From: Chloroflexota bacterium
GTDB lineage: Bacteria; Chloroflexota; UBA6077; JACCZL01
Assembly: GCA_020850535.1 (NCBI GenBank)
Contig: JADZEM010000117.1
Coordinates: forward strand, 1-64,000
Direction: 5' to 3'
Length of the DNA: 64,000 nucleotides
The translations under genes and the position numbers were made by a program. Within the stretch, counting starts at the first letter, position 1, and each line of letters begins with the position of its first letter. Shown here piece by piece: positions 1-8,193 of the stretch. The notes under the pieces were generated by a model that was not told the DNA's origin, did no database searches, and worked only from the letters and a program-made list of their open reading frames with translations.

Positions 1-127
1 GGTGGCCGCCTTCTTCATCATGATCCCGTACGGCAAGCTGGCCCACGTGGTGTACCGCTACTCGGCGCTGGTCCGAAACGCCATCGAGGAGCGCCGCGCC
101 GCGGCGCTGCACGTCGGCGGCCACTGA
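1..127 (+). CDS. C-terminal end of a membrane protein, possibly TcuB/CitB-like
   Basis: The first 127 bases read open in one frame to a TGA at 125-127, giving about 41 residues that end in GGH. The piece begins with a hydrophobic stretch, then has an IPYGKLAHVVYR-type segment and a charged tail (VRNAIEERR). From memory, the PYGK-H-YR pattern after a last membrane helix resembles the C-terminus of tricarballylate-utilisation TcuB/CitB-type ferredoxin/cytochrome subunits. That assignment is tentative because the redox domains lie outside the window. The start is off the left edge. Confidence 0.5.
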   Translation, partial: VAAFFIMIPYGKLAHVVYRYSALVRNAIEERRAAALHVGGH

Positions 128-199
128 TCGTTTCGAGTGTCGGGCGGGGGATCCCCCACCTGACACTTTGACAGAATTCGGGCGTCAGCCGGGATGGAC

Positions 200-434
200 C
201 TGACGCCCGCGTTGCGCACCGCATGGCGTGGCGGATCTGCCCGGCCACGTCATGGGCGGCGGTCAATGTGAGGTCGGCGGCGGTGACCAGGGCCGCGCTG
301 CCGATGCGCTGGCCCGTGCGAATCCGGTACGGCGCCACCAATTCGTTGCCCAGAAGGCCGACCGAGCAGCCGATCCAGAGCGGAATATCCGTCCAGGCTT
401 CTGCAGAATTGTGGATCGCGTCCGCCGCCGTCAA
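200..434 (-). pseudogene. Relic of a cation diffusion facilitator (CDF) transporter
   Basis: Read on the minus strand from about 434 down to 200, one frame joins three short pieces that each look like a different part of a CDF metal-efflux protein. A DAIHNSAEAWTDIPLWI piece resembles a transmembrane segment. A GNELVAPYRIRTGQRIGSAA piece resembles the GNE-VA-RIRVGR-IGSAAL region before the HARTDG metal site. DLTLTAAHDVAGQIRHAM resembles the start of the cytoplasmic C-terminal domain. The sequence between them, including the HARTDG site and most membrane helices, is missing, and no good start codon or ribosome binding site is present. This is what sees-saw internal deletion of a dead gene would leave. 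It is not expected to encode a working transporter. Confidence 0.6.
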
Positions 435-556
435 TCCAGGCGCAGTCCGGGGTTGATGACCTTTGACGAATTCCCGCGGTCATAGCCCCCTCACCCCCCG
501 CCCCGCTGCGGTGTATCGGGTGGGGGCGCCCCAGTGCAGCCAGCGGCTCGTGACCC

Positions 557-906
557 GGAAGTCGTGAACGGCCGGGTTGGGTCACTCGATGCTTCCCCCG
601 TCATCCCGAGCGACGTGAGCGTGCGAACGAAGTCGAGGGATCTTCCTCGTCAATCGTCTCTCACCTGGGGAAGATCCCGCTCCGCTCGTTCCTCGCTACG
701 GTCGGGATGACGGAGGGGTGACAGCGTGCCTCGCCGCGGTCGGGATGACGGACGGGTGTGCTCGTTTCTCGCGTAGCTTGCCCTGAGCTTGCCGAATGGG
801 GTCGGGATGACGGAGGGGAGGTCGTTCCTCGCGCGCTTGCCGAATGGGGTCAAGTTGACGATGCGCACCGAGCGACCCTGCGATTCACGCCTGCCAAGCC
901 ACTAGC
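557..906. repeat. Dispersed palindromic intergenic repeat, copy 1
   Basis: This non-coding block begins GGAAGTCGTGAACG and contains several TCATCCCGAGCG / CGGTCGGGATGA inverted arms enclosing GGATCTTCC and GGAAGATCC. It ends with a CACCGAGCGACCCTGCGAT flank. A second direct copy lies at about 3114-3449, and an inverted relative at about 53600-53803. The internal palindromes can form long hairpins. No transposase is present, so it looks like a MITE- or REP-like element rather than an insertion sequence. The rest of 128-981 holds only the CDF relic. Confidence 0.75.
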
Positions 907-981
907 GGCCACCGTCGATCCTCGGCTACGCTGCACACTCAGCATGCCTCTGAAAGCCGTCGGACGGGAAGGGGATTCTCG

Positions 982-2613
982 GTGAAGACAGCAGAGTTCG
1001 TGGGACGATTCCTGGCTGCGCGGGGCGTCCAGCAGGCGTTCGGGCACCCCGGCAGCGACGTGATGGACCTGATCGAGGGCATGGAGCAGGCCGGCATCCG
1101 CTTCGTGCTGACTCACCACGAGAACACCGGCGCGTTTATGGCGAACACGGTCGGGCAGTTGACCGGCGTGCCCGGCGTGGCCCTGGCAACCAAAGGGCCG
1201 GGCGTCACGAACATCACGTCGGGCGTGGCGGCGGCGCTGCTCGATCGTGCCCCGCTGCTCTGCTTCACCTCGCACATCGACGCGACCACGGCAGCGTCGT
1301 ACGTCCATCAGCACCTGCCGGTGGTCGAGTTCTACCGACCGATCAGTAAGCTCGCGGAGGAGCTGACGGCCGCCAACGCCGCCGACCTGCTGCCGCGCGC
1401 CGTCCGCACCGCAACCGCCAGCCTGCCGGGGTCCGTCTACCTGCCGTCGTCGGCCGGCGAGCAGACGAAGACGCTGGCGCAGGACGACGCGACGCTGCAG
1501 CGGCTGATTCAGACGCCGGTCAGGCCCGAGCCGCTGCCGCGGCCATCGCCGGCCGAGATCGAGGCGGCAGCGGCCACGGTGGCCGAGGCGAAGCGGCTTC
1601 TGCTCCTGGTCGGCCCGGGCCTCAATCACCTGGACGTCAACGCAGACCTGTTGCGAACGGTTGAGGCCCTGGGAGCGCCCGTCTGCGTCTCGCCAGAGGC
1701 GATTGGACAGGTACCGGCCGATCACCCGCTCTACGTCGGGATGTTCGGCTGGTACGACGATCCGCTGCGGCGGCTGCTCGACGAGGCCGACACCGTCCTG
1801 ACCATCGGCGTTGACGGCTGGGACAACATGGGCACCTACAGGGGCGGCGGCAAGGTCGTCAGCATCGCGGCGGCCGGCGCCAGCGACCCGACGTTCCAGC
1901 CCGTGGCCCACGCGCTCAACGGCGACCCGGTCACCATGTTGAGGACGCTGGCCGAACGCGGACGCGGCAGCCGCACCTGGGGGCCGGAGCTTGCCGCGGA
2001 AGTCCTCGGCGAGATCGACCACAACCTCGGCGTCTCGACGGAGCACCAGGAGTCGGATGGCATCCCGCCGCAGTCGGTGCTCACGCTGCTGCGGGCCGCC
2101 GCCCCGCGCGACGCGATCTTCAGCTGCGATGTCGGCGCGCACAAGTCGCTGTCGTGCCAGGCGTGGCGCTCGTACGGTCCGAAGTCGTTCGTGGTGACGA
2201 ACGGGCTTTCGCCGATGGGGTACGGCCTTGCCAGCGCGATGGGCGCAAAGCTGGCCTGCCCGGATCGGACCGTCGTCAGCGTGAGCGGCGACGGCGGCCT
2301 GCTGATGTACGCCGGCGAGCTGGCGACCTGGGCGCGCCTGAATCTGCCGCTGGTGCTGGTGGTGATGATCGACTCCAGTCTGACGCAGGTCAAGCGCCGT
2401 CAGGAGCGGCGGGGCTACTCGGTGGTCAGCACCAGCTTCCAGCGGATCGACTTTTGCGGGCTGGCGAAGGTCCACGGGATCGAGTCGCTGCGGGCCGAGA
2501 GCAGCGCTGAGCTTCAGCGGGCACTGGAGACCGCCGTCAGGGCAAATCGGCCATTCCTGGTGGAGGCAGTGCTCGACCAGGAGGAGTACCGGCGCATCCC
2601 GGGCACGCCGTAG
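982..2613 (+). CDS. Thiamine diphosphate-dependent enzyme, acetolactate synthase-like
   Basis: A 543-residue protein with the three-domain plan of the acetolactate synthase/pyruvate decarboxylase family. It has an N-terminal ThDP pyrimidine domain with the activating glutamate E47 (HHENTGAFMA), a central domain, and a C-terminal diphosphate domain with GDGG at residues 436-439. The usual motif ends in Asn 27 residues after the Asp, but here that position is Asp464 (MIDSSL). Magnesium binding may survive, but this is not a standard catabolic or anabolic acetolactate synthase. The GTG at 982 follows GGGAAGGGG. No small regulatory ilvN-type subunit is nearby. A paralogue with the same Asn-to-Asp change lies on the other strand at 5495-7105. 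The substrate cannot be read from the sequence. Confidence 0.85.
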   Translation: MKTAEFVGRFLAARGVQQAFGHPGSDVMDLIEGMEQAGIRFVLTHHENTGAFMANTVGQLTGVPGVALATKGPGVTNITSGVAAALLDRAPLLCFTSHIDATTAASYVHQHLPVVEFYRPISKLAEELTAANAADLLPRAVRTATASLPGSVYLPSSAGEQTKTLAQDDATLQRLIQTPVRPEPLPRPSPAEIEAAAATVAEAKRLLLLVGPGLNHLDVNADLLRTVEALGAPVCVSPEAIGQVPADHPLYVGMFGWYDDPLRRLLDEADTVLTIGVDGWDNMGTYRGGGKVVSIAAAGASDPTFQPVAHALNGDPVTMLRTLAERGRGSRTWGPELAAEVLGEIDHNLGVSTEHQESDGIPPQSVLTLLRAAAPRDAIFSCDVGAHKSLSCQAWRSYGPKSFVVTNGLSPMGYGLASAMGAKLACPDRTVVSVSGDGGLLMYAGELATWARLNLPLVLVVMIDSSLTQVKRRQERRGYSVVSTSFQRIDFCGLAKVHGIESLRAESSAELQRALETAVRANRPFLVEAVLDQEEYRRIPGTP

Positions 2614-2810
2614 CGATCCAGGCGTCGGAATCGCCAGGCGGCTACCGCCCCTGGCGGCAGCCAGTTCGCCCAAACCTCGCCGCTCCGCCCCTGTTGGCTC
2701 CGGAACAGGCCCGGTCAGCCTCCTAACGTCGCGAATGTTCCGTGCTCAACTGATGTGTCCTGGGCAGTCTCCTACGCTGGGGACTACCACCCTGGCACAA
2801 GGAGAGCCCG

Positions 2811-3107
2811 ATGAACGTTCGCACGAAGCTTCGCACCGCTGCCATCGCTGCTACGCTGGGTATCGTGATGCTGACCTCGCCGTCTGGGCTGGTGCTCGCA
2901 GCACCGAAGGAGACGCCCGAACAGTCGTGCAAGCGGCGCGGCTTCTACTGGGATGACAGGCTCGGCTGCCTGGACAAGACCTGCCAATCCGGGGGCAAGA
3001 CCTACAAGCCGGGCGACATCGTGACCTTCACGATCCGGACGCGCAATGGCCCGAAGCAGGTGCTCGGCATGTGCGACGGCTTCACCGGCAACGTGGTGAT
3101 GATCTAG
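2811..3107 (+). CDS. Small secreted cysteine-containing protein, unknown
   Basis: A 98-residue protein whose ATG follows AAGGAGAGCCCG. Residues 1-31 form a typical signal peptide (basic start, hydrophobic core, cut near LAA). The mature part is about 67 residues with four cysteines (SCKRR, GCLD, TCQS, MCDG), which could make two disulfides outside the cell. It also carries a lysine/glycine-rich GGKTYKPGDIV segment. No family is recognised. It stands alone between the ThDP enzyme gene and a repeat block, with a terminator-like hairpin further on at 3480. Confidence 0.7.
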   Translation: MNVRTKLRTAAIAATLGIVMLTSPSGLVLAAPKETPEQSCKRRGFYWDDRLGCLDKTCQSGGKTYKPGDIVTFTIRTRNGPKQVLGMCDGFTGNVVMI

Positions 3108-3113
3108 CGGCCT

Positions 3114-3449
3114 GGAAGTCGTGAACGACCGGGTCGGGTCACTCGACGCTTCCCCCGTCATCCCGAGCGAAGCGACCCATTCGGCATGCTCAGGGCAAGC
3201 CTGATGATCCTCCCCCGTCATCCCGAGCGACGTGAGGCTGCTCCCTTCACCGTCATCCCGAGCGGAGTGAGCGTGCGAACGAAGTCGAGGGATCTTCCTC
3301 GTCAGTCGTCCGTCACCCTGGGAAGATCCCCGCTCCGCTCGTGCCTCGCGACGGTCGGGATGACGGAGGGGTGTGCTCGTGCCTCGCCGCGGTCGGGATG
3401 ACGATGGGCACCGAGCGACCCTGCGATGCACGCCTGCCGAGCCACTGGC
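3114..3449. repeat. Dispersed palindromic intergenic repeat, copy 2
   Basis: A second direct copy of the element at 557-906. Both start GGAAGTCGTGAACG, share the GTCACTCGA(T/C)GCTTCCCCCG segment and the GGATCTTCCTCGTCA core, and end with the same CACCGAGCGACCCTGCGAT flank. The middle differs by insertion or duplication of TCATCCCGAGCG modules. Since the match covers flanks as well as hairpins, the unit is about 340 bp and not just a short REP. It fills most of the gap 3108-3584, which has no gene. Confidence 0.75.
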
Positions 3450-3479
3450 GCACGCTGACTCTCCCCGCGCGAACGACGC

Positions 3480-3508
3480 AGCCCCGGCCCAACTGGCCGG
3501 GGCTTTTC
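3480..3508 (+). terminator. Rho-independent terminator
   Basis: A perfect 10-bp stem (AGCCCCGGCC with GGCCGGGGCT, arms 3480-3489 and 3495-3504) with a 5-base loop, followed by TTTCGC. It would end transcription from the small secreted gene or from the repeat before the reductase gene at 3585. Confidence 0.7.
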
Positions 3509-3584
3509 GCGTCCGCCGCCTTGACCGGGAGGTCGCGCCCGGACCACTATCGCTCGTGAAGCTCAGCGCGATGGGAGCGGATTG

Positions 3585-4655
3585 ATGCGTATCGGGATCA
3601 TGGGCGCAGGGGCCATTGGCTGCAACGTCGGCGGCATGCTGGCGCGCGCCGGCCACGACATCACCTTCATCGACCAGTGGCCGGCCCACGTCGAGGCGAT
3701 GCGGACGACGGGCCTCAAGCTGTCAGGAACCTGGCCGGACTACGTCGTGCCGGCCGGGTCGTTCAAGGCGTTGCACCTCTACGAGGCCCAGAGCATCACC
3801 GAGCCGTTCGACGCCGCCTTCCTGGCCGTCAAAGGGTACGACACCGAGTGGGCCACGATGTTCATCCTGCGGTTCCTGAAGGAGCCTGACGGTGTGATCG
3901 TGGACTTCCAGAACGGCATCAACGACGAGCGCGTCGCCGCGGTGGCCGGACGCCACCGGACGCTCGGCTGCGTCATCACCATCGGCGCCGGCCTCTACGA
4001 GCCGGGCGTGGCGCTGCGGACTGACCCCGTCGGCACGGACCGGATCGGCTTCAAGATCGGCGAGCTGGACGGGCAGGACACGCCGCGCGCCCGCGAGCTG
4101 GTCGAGATCATGAACGCTGTCACCAACACCAAACTGACGACGAACCTCTTCGGCGAGCGCTGGTCGAAGCTGGCGGCCAACAGCATGGGCAATCCGGTGG
4201 CCGGCCTGAGCGGGCTTGGCACCGCCGAGCTGCGGACGAACGCCACGGCCCGCCGCATCTCGATCCACGTGGCGGCTGAGGTCGTGAAGGTCGCCCGGGC
4301 GGCCGGGCACCAGGTCGAGGCGATCAACACCATCGCTCCGCAGCGCTACGTGGACGGCGCCGAGGGCAAGAACCTCGCATCGCTCGAAGAAGACCTGATC
4401 GCGGGCGCCAGGTTCTCGACGGGCGCGGGCCGGCCCTCGTTGTTGCAGGACGTGATCCGGGGCCGGCGCACCGAGATCGAAGACCTCAACGGGCTGGTGG
4501 TGGCCGAGGGCAAGCGGCTCGGCATCGCCACGCCGTTCAACGAGGCCATCGTCCTCGAGGTCAACCGACACGGCGTCGGGACGCTCCAGCCGGACATCAA
4601 GAACCTCGATCCGATTGCGAAGCTGCTGCCCGTCGCCCAGGCGATCCCGGCCTGA
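3585..4655 (+). CDS. Ketopantoate reductase (PanE/ApbA)-family oxidoreductase
   Basis: A 356-residue NAD(P)-dependent reductase. The Rossmann motif GAGAIGCNVGG sits at the very N-terminus. An FDAAFLAVKGYDT segment is the position where this family has its nicotinamide-adjacent Lys, and a KLAANSMGN helix is the usual substrate-contacting region of the C-terminal domain. It is about 50 residues longer than typical PanE, mostly in the C-terminal half. ATG at 3585 is chosen over TTG at 3582 because GGGAGCGG lies at proper spacing. The nitroreductase gene follows 26 bases later, so the two likely form one transcript. No pan genes are nearby, so it may reduce a different 2-keto acid, perhaps linked to the flanking ThDP enzymes. 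Confidence 0.85.
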   Translation: MRIGIMGAGAIGCNVGGMLARAGHDITFIDQWPAHVEAMRTTGLKLSGTWPDYVVPAGSFKALHLYEAQSITEPFDAAFLAVKGYDTEWATMFILRFLKEPDGVIVDFQNGINDERVAAVAGRHRTLGCVITIGAGLYEPGVALRTDPVGTDRIGFKIGELDGQDTPRARELVEIMNAVTNTKLTTNLFGERWSKLAANSMGNPVAGLSGLGTAELRTNATARRISIHVAAEVVKVARAAGHQVEAINTIAPQRYVDGAEGKNLASLEEDLIAGARFSTGAGRPSLLQDVIRGRRTEIEDLNGLVVAEGKRLGIATPFNEAIVLEVNRHGVGTLQPDIKNLDPIAKLLPVAQAIPA

Positions 4656-4681
4656 CCGGCCCGGAAGGAGCACTTGAACAG

Positions 4682-5302
4682 ATGGACTACTCGAAGCTCT
4701 CGATGCCTGTCGGCGAGGCGATGTTCACCCAGCGCGCGACGCGCCGCCTCAAGACCGACCCGATCCCGATGGACGACATTCGGCTGATCCTGGAAGCGGC
4801 CGTCAAGGCCCCCAACGGCGGCAACTCGCAGCCGGCGCGCTTCATGGTGTTGACCGATCCAGACAAGATCCGCGCGTTCGGCGCACTCTACAAGGAAGCG
4901 TGGTGGGCCAAGCGGTCCGACCAGGGCTGGAAGACGTTTGAGGATCTGCCGAAGGACGGGACGTCGTACCGGAACGCGGCCCAGCTTGCCGAAGACATCA
5001 AGGACGCTCCTTGCATCATCTTCGCCTTCGGCGCGAACGGGGCCGGCGGTGGCTCGGTGCTGCCGGCGACCCAGAACCTGATGCTGGCCGCGCGCGCGCT
5101 CGGCATCGGCAGCGTCCCGACGACGCTGCACGAGTGCGTGATGGACCGCTTCTACGCGATGTTCAACATCCCGAAGGACGCGACGTTCCAGTTCTGCATC
5201 CCGATTGGCTACCCCAAGGGCAACTTCGGGCCGACGACGCGCAAGCCGACCGCCGAGGTCAGCTACCTGAACGGCTGGGGCGAGCCGGTGCCCTGGTCGT
5301 AG
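4682..5302 (+). CDS. Nitroreductase-family flavoprotein
   Basis: A 206-residue member of the FMN-dependent nitroreductase fold. An N-terminal QRATRRL motif and the APNGGNSQPARF segment form the FMN phosphate and isoalloxazine site. An LPATQNLMLAARALGIGSV helix and a C-terminal CIPIGYPKGNFGPTTRKP segment are also typical. The family reduces nitro groups, quinones or enones with NAD(P)H. The ATG follows GGAAGGAG and comes 26 bases after the reductase, implying co-transcription. The real substrate is unknown. The downstream gap contains a large palindrome at 5365-5472. Confidence 0.85.
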   Translation: MDYSKLSMPVGEAMFTQRATRRLKTDPIPMDDIRLILEAAVKAPNGGNSQPARFMVLTDPDKIRAFGALYKEAWWAKRSDQGWKTFEDLPKDGTSYRNAAQLAEDIKDAPCIIFAFGANGAGGGSVLPATQNLMLAARALGIGSVPTTLHECVMDRFYAMFNIPKDATFQFCIPIGYPKGNFGPTTRKPTAEVSYLNGWGEPVPWS

Positions 5303-5364
5303 GACGTGGGTCGAACAGGGTGTGCCCGTAGACCGTCAACTTGTGACAACGACGCGATTCCCCC

Positions 5365-5472
5365 ATGTCATTCTGAGCGCAGCGAAGAACCTCACCCGCT
5401 GACGCGGGCGTCGACGGCCTGCGGGTGAGGTTCTTCGCTACGCTCGCAAGCTCGTTTCGCTCAGAATGACAT
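5365..5472. repeat. Large two-armed intergenic palindrome
   Basis: The outer arms (5365-5379 and 5458-5472, ATGTCATTCTGAGCG and its complement) and inner arms (5381-5399 and 5421-5439, starting AGCGAAGAACCTC) are perfect inverted repeats. About 18 extra bases are inserted on the right side between the arms. The element lies between convergent genes (4682-5302 and 5495-7105) and could end transcription from both sides. Its arm sequence is a cousin of the TCATCCCGAGCG repeats elsewhere in the window. Confidence 0.75.
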
Positions 5473-5494
5473 ACTTCGACTGCCTCTCGACTCT

Positions 5495-7105
5495 TCACAG
5501 CTCGCGCAGCGCGTTGAACTGCGCGACGTAGCCCGACTTGTCGATCCGAGCACCGATCACCACCGGGCGCTCGGATCGGACGGCGGCCGTCAGGGCGTCG
5601 GCGAGGGCAGCCTCGCTCTCCACGGTGATGCCGTCCGCGCCGACGCCCTGCGCCAGACGCTCCCAATCGATGCCGCCCAGGCTGATACCGTACGGCTCCA
5701 TCCCCTTGACTTCCTGCTTGACGCGGATCAGCCCGATCTCCTGGTCGTCGAACACCACGACGACGATGGGGAGTCGTTCACGGACGGCGGTGTGCAGCTC
5801 GGCCACGGCCATCAGGAAGCCGCCGTCGCCCGTGAAGCAGACCACCGGGCGATCCGGATGAGCGAGCTTCGCAGCCATGCCGCCCGGGATCGCGTAGCCC
5901 ATCGTCGCCAGGCCGTTTGAGGTCAGGAAGTCGCGCGGGGCGTACGCCTGCCACTTCTGCACGACCAGCAGGCGGCTCGCGCCAGCATCGCAACTGGCGA
6001 TGGCATCGCGCGGCAACAGATCGCGGGCGATCTCCACCAGCCGGGCCGGCGCGAGACCGTGTGACGGGACCTCGAGCGCATCGGCAAGCTGCTGCCGGTA
6101 GGCCCGCGCCGCGACCTCGCCCCAGGTGGACGCCGCCGGCGCGAACTCCACGAGGCTGTCGAGAATCGGGCCGAGGCGGCCGACCACTTCCAGCGTGGCC
6201 GGCACCAGCGCATCGGTGCTCTGGACACTGTTGAGGGCCAGGACCGGCGAGCGGTACGGCCACGGCTTCGGCTGCAATTCCACCGCATCCAGCCCGATGG
6301 CGACGATCAGGTCGGCCTGATCGACGATCTCCCGTTCGATCAGGCCGCCGATCAGCGCGCCGGCCCGCAGCGGGTGATCCTCCGGAACGATGCCCTTGCC
6401 CTTGGTCGTCGTCAGCACCGGCGCGTTGAGCGCTTCGGCCAGTGCCTGGACGCCGCCGCTCGCACGGTCCCAGAGCGCGCCGAGGCCGGCCAGGACGATC
6501 GGCCGGCGGGCGTTGGCCAGCAGATCGAGCGCCGGCTGGAGGCTGGCGCGGTCTGGACGGAGCAGGGCCAGCTCGGGCAACAACGACACGTCGGCCGGCA
6601 AGTCGGCGGCCTCTGCCAGTGTCTCCGTCGAGGGCAGATCGAGCTGGACCGGTCCGGGCGCCGGCGCGGTGGCGACGCGCAGCGCTCGCCGCAGGGTGTG
6701 ACGAACCGTCCGCGCCGCGAGCGTGGCGTTCCACTTGGTGACCGAATCGTACAGGGCTAACTGATCGAGTCGCTGACGGAGGCCGGTGGCATAGGTCGCC
6801 GGGCCGTACTGATCGGTGATCGCGATCAGCGGGCTGCGGTCCATCCAGGCGTGCGTCACCCCGTTCACCATGTTGGCCGCGCCCGGGGCACGGGTCGAGA
6901 GGCAGACGCCCGGAGCGCCCGTCAGATCGCCCCAGGTGGCGGCCAGCATCGCCCCGGCCGACTCCTGCTTGACCAGGATGAAGCGCATCCCCCGATTGCG
7001 GGCGGCCTCCATCAGCTCGACGGACTCCCCGCCCGGGTGCCCGACGATAAACGGCGTTCCGGCCTGCTGAAACGCCTCGGCCATCACTTCAACGGTCGTT
7101 GCCAT
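5495..7105 (-). CDS. Thiamine diphosphate-dependent enzyme, acetolactate synthase-like
   Basis: A 536-residue protein of the acetolactate synthase-like ThDP family. E48 (KQESAGAMLA) is the cofactor-activating Glu, STRAPGAANM is the usual loop, and GDGGFLM is the diphosphate motif. As in the gene at 982, the closing Asn of the motif is Asp (FDDQEIGL, 27 residues after the motif Asp). Start at 7105 is chosen because the reverse strand carries CGGGAGGGTCCGC just upstream, whereas the longer frame has no ribosome binding site. It is divergent from the exonuclease gene at 7268. It is clearly paralogous to the 982 gene but diverged, so the two may act on related 2-keto acids. Confidence 0.85.
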   Translation of the reverse strand: MATTVEVMAEAFQQAGTPFIVGHPGGESVELMEAARNRGMRFILVKQESAGAMLAATWGDLTGAPGVCLSTRAPGAANMVNGVTHAWMDRSPLIAITDQYGPATYATGLRQRLDQLALYDSVTKWNATLAARTVRHTLRRALRVATAPAPGPVQLDLPSTETLAEAADLPADVSLLPELALLRPDRASLQPALDLLANARRPIVLAGLGALWDRASGGVQALAEALNAPVLTTTKGKGIVPEDHPLRAGALIGGLIEREIVDQADLIVAIGLDAVELQPKPWPYRSPVLALNSVQSTDALVPATLEVVGRLGPILDSLVEFAPAASTWGEVAARAYRQQLADALEVPSHGLAPARLVEIARDLLPRDAIASCDAGASRLLVVQKWQAYAPRDFLTSNGLATMGYAIPGGMAAKLAHPDRPVVCFTGDGGFLMAVAELHTAVRERLPIVVVVFDDQEIGLIRVKQEVKGMEPYGISLGGIDWERLAQGVGADGITVESEAALADALTAAVRSERPVVIGARIDKSGYVAQFNALREL

Positions 7106-7267
7106 GCGGACCCTCCCGCGCGTTGGCGGCCAGCGACGGCCGACCTTGGAGGGAGCGTACACCGGCACGGGGAGTCATGTCTGCGGAGCCAGGCCGTCCG
7201 CGGAGCCAGACCGGTCTCCGCTCGTTCTGAGCAGAGACCCCCTCAATCGCATGCTCCTGGAGGCGCG

Positions 7268-8143
7268 ATGGCCCGCCGCCTGCTGCTCGACACGTCAAGC
7301 CTGCTGTACCGCGCCTTCTTCGGCCTGCCGACGTCGATCAAGGCCCCGGATGGGATGGTCGTGAACGCCGTCCACGGCTATCTGGATATGACGGCGCGCC
7401 TGTACGCCTCGCGCCAGCCGGATCAGTTGATCCACGTCTACGACGACGTGTTCGTGCCGGCCTCCCGTGCGGCGGTGTATCCGCCGTACAAGGCCCACCG
7501 CCCGGAAGACCCGCCGGAGCTGCCACCCCAGTTCGGGCTGCTCGCGGAGGCGCTGGCCGCGCTCGGCGAGACGACGGCCCACTCCGAGGCCTGGGAGGCC
7601 GACGACGCCATCGGCGCACTCTGCGCCGGCGCCGCGCCCGAGGACGGGGTTGAGATCGTCACGGGCGACCGCGACCTGTTGCAGCTGGTCCGCGACGGCC
7701 GGCCGGCTGTGCGGGTGCTGTTCACGGTCAAGGGCGTCACCGACCTGGCCACGTTCGACGAGGCCGCCGTGCTGGCCAGGTACGGTGTACCGGCCGGCCG
7801 TTATGTTGATTTTGCCATCTTGCGGGGCGACCCATCGGACGGATTGCCGGGGGTGGCCGGGATCGGCGAGAAGACCGCGCAGAAGCTGGTGCAGGCACAC
7901 GCCGACATGGCGGCCATCCTGGCAAGCGCGCCAACCCAGCCAAAGCGGCTCAGCGCGAATCTGTCAGCCGCCGGCGAGTACATCGCGCTGATGCAGCAGA
8001 TCGTGCCCGTGCGATCTGATGTTCGCGTGGACGTGAGTGCCAACGCGGCGAGCGAGACGGAGATTCAACGACTGTCTGAGTCCCGCCGGCTCGGCGGCCC
8101 GATCAGAAGAATACAGGAGGCCCGCAGGCAGTCACCTGAATAG
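7268..8143 (+). CDS. 5'-3' exonuclease (FEN-type), stand-alone
   Basis: A 291-residue protein equal to the N-terminal 5' nuclease domain of DNA polymerase I, not fused to a polymerase. The acidic metal-binding residues appear in LLLDTSSLLYR, YDDVF, EADDAIG, TGDRDLLQLV and GDPSDGLPG. The helix-hairpin-helix (GVAGIGEKTAQKL) binds DNA. YKAHRPEDPPELPPQ matches the helical arch of the family. The likely role is removal of RNA primers or flaps in replication and repair. The ATG at 7268 follows GGAGGCG, and the open frame extends far upstream without a plausible start. It is divergent from the ThDP gene. Confidence 0.9.
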   Translation: MARRLLLDTSSLLYRAFFGLPTSIKAPDGMVVNAVHGYLDMTARLYASRQPDQLIHVYDDVFVPASRAAVYPPYKAHRPEDPPELPPQFGLLAEALAALGETTAHSEAWEADDAIGALCAGAAPEDGVEIVTGDRDLLQLVRDGRPAVRVLFTVKGVTDLATFDEAAVLARYGVPAGRYVDFAILRGDPSDGLPGVAGIGEKTAQKLVQAHADMAAILASAPTQPKRLSANLSAAGEYIALMQQIVPVRSDVRVDVSANAASETEIQRLSESRRLGGPIRRIQEARRQSPE

Positions 8144-8193
8144 CCCCGCCAACGTTCTCCTGGCCGAAGCAATCTGCCTCGCCTGGAGTCACG

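Noticed and set aside
557-906. CRISPR or IS element at the repeats
   Set aside because: Modules are irregular palindromes without regular spacers, and no cas or transposase gene is present.
850-2673. 607-codon minus-strand frame over the first ThDP gene
   Set aside because: The plus strand encodes a clear ThDP enzyme with motifs and a ribosome binding site; the reverse is noise.
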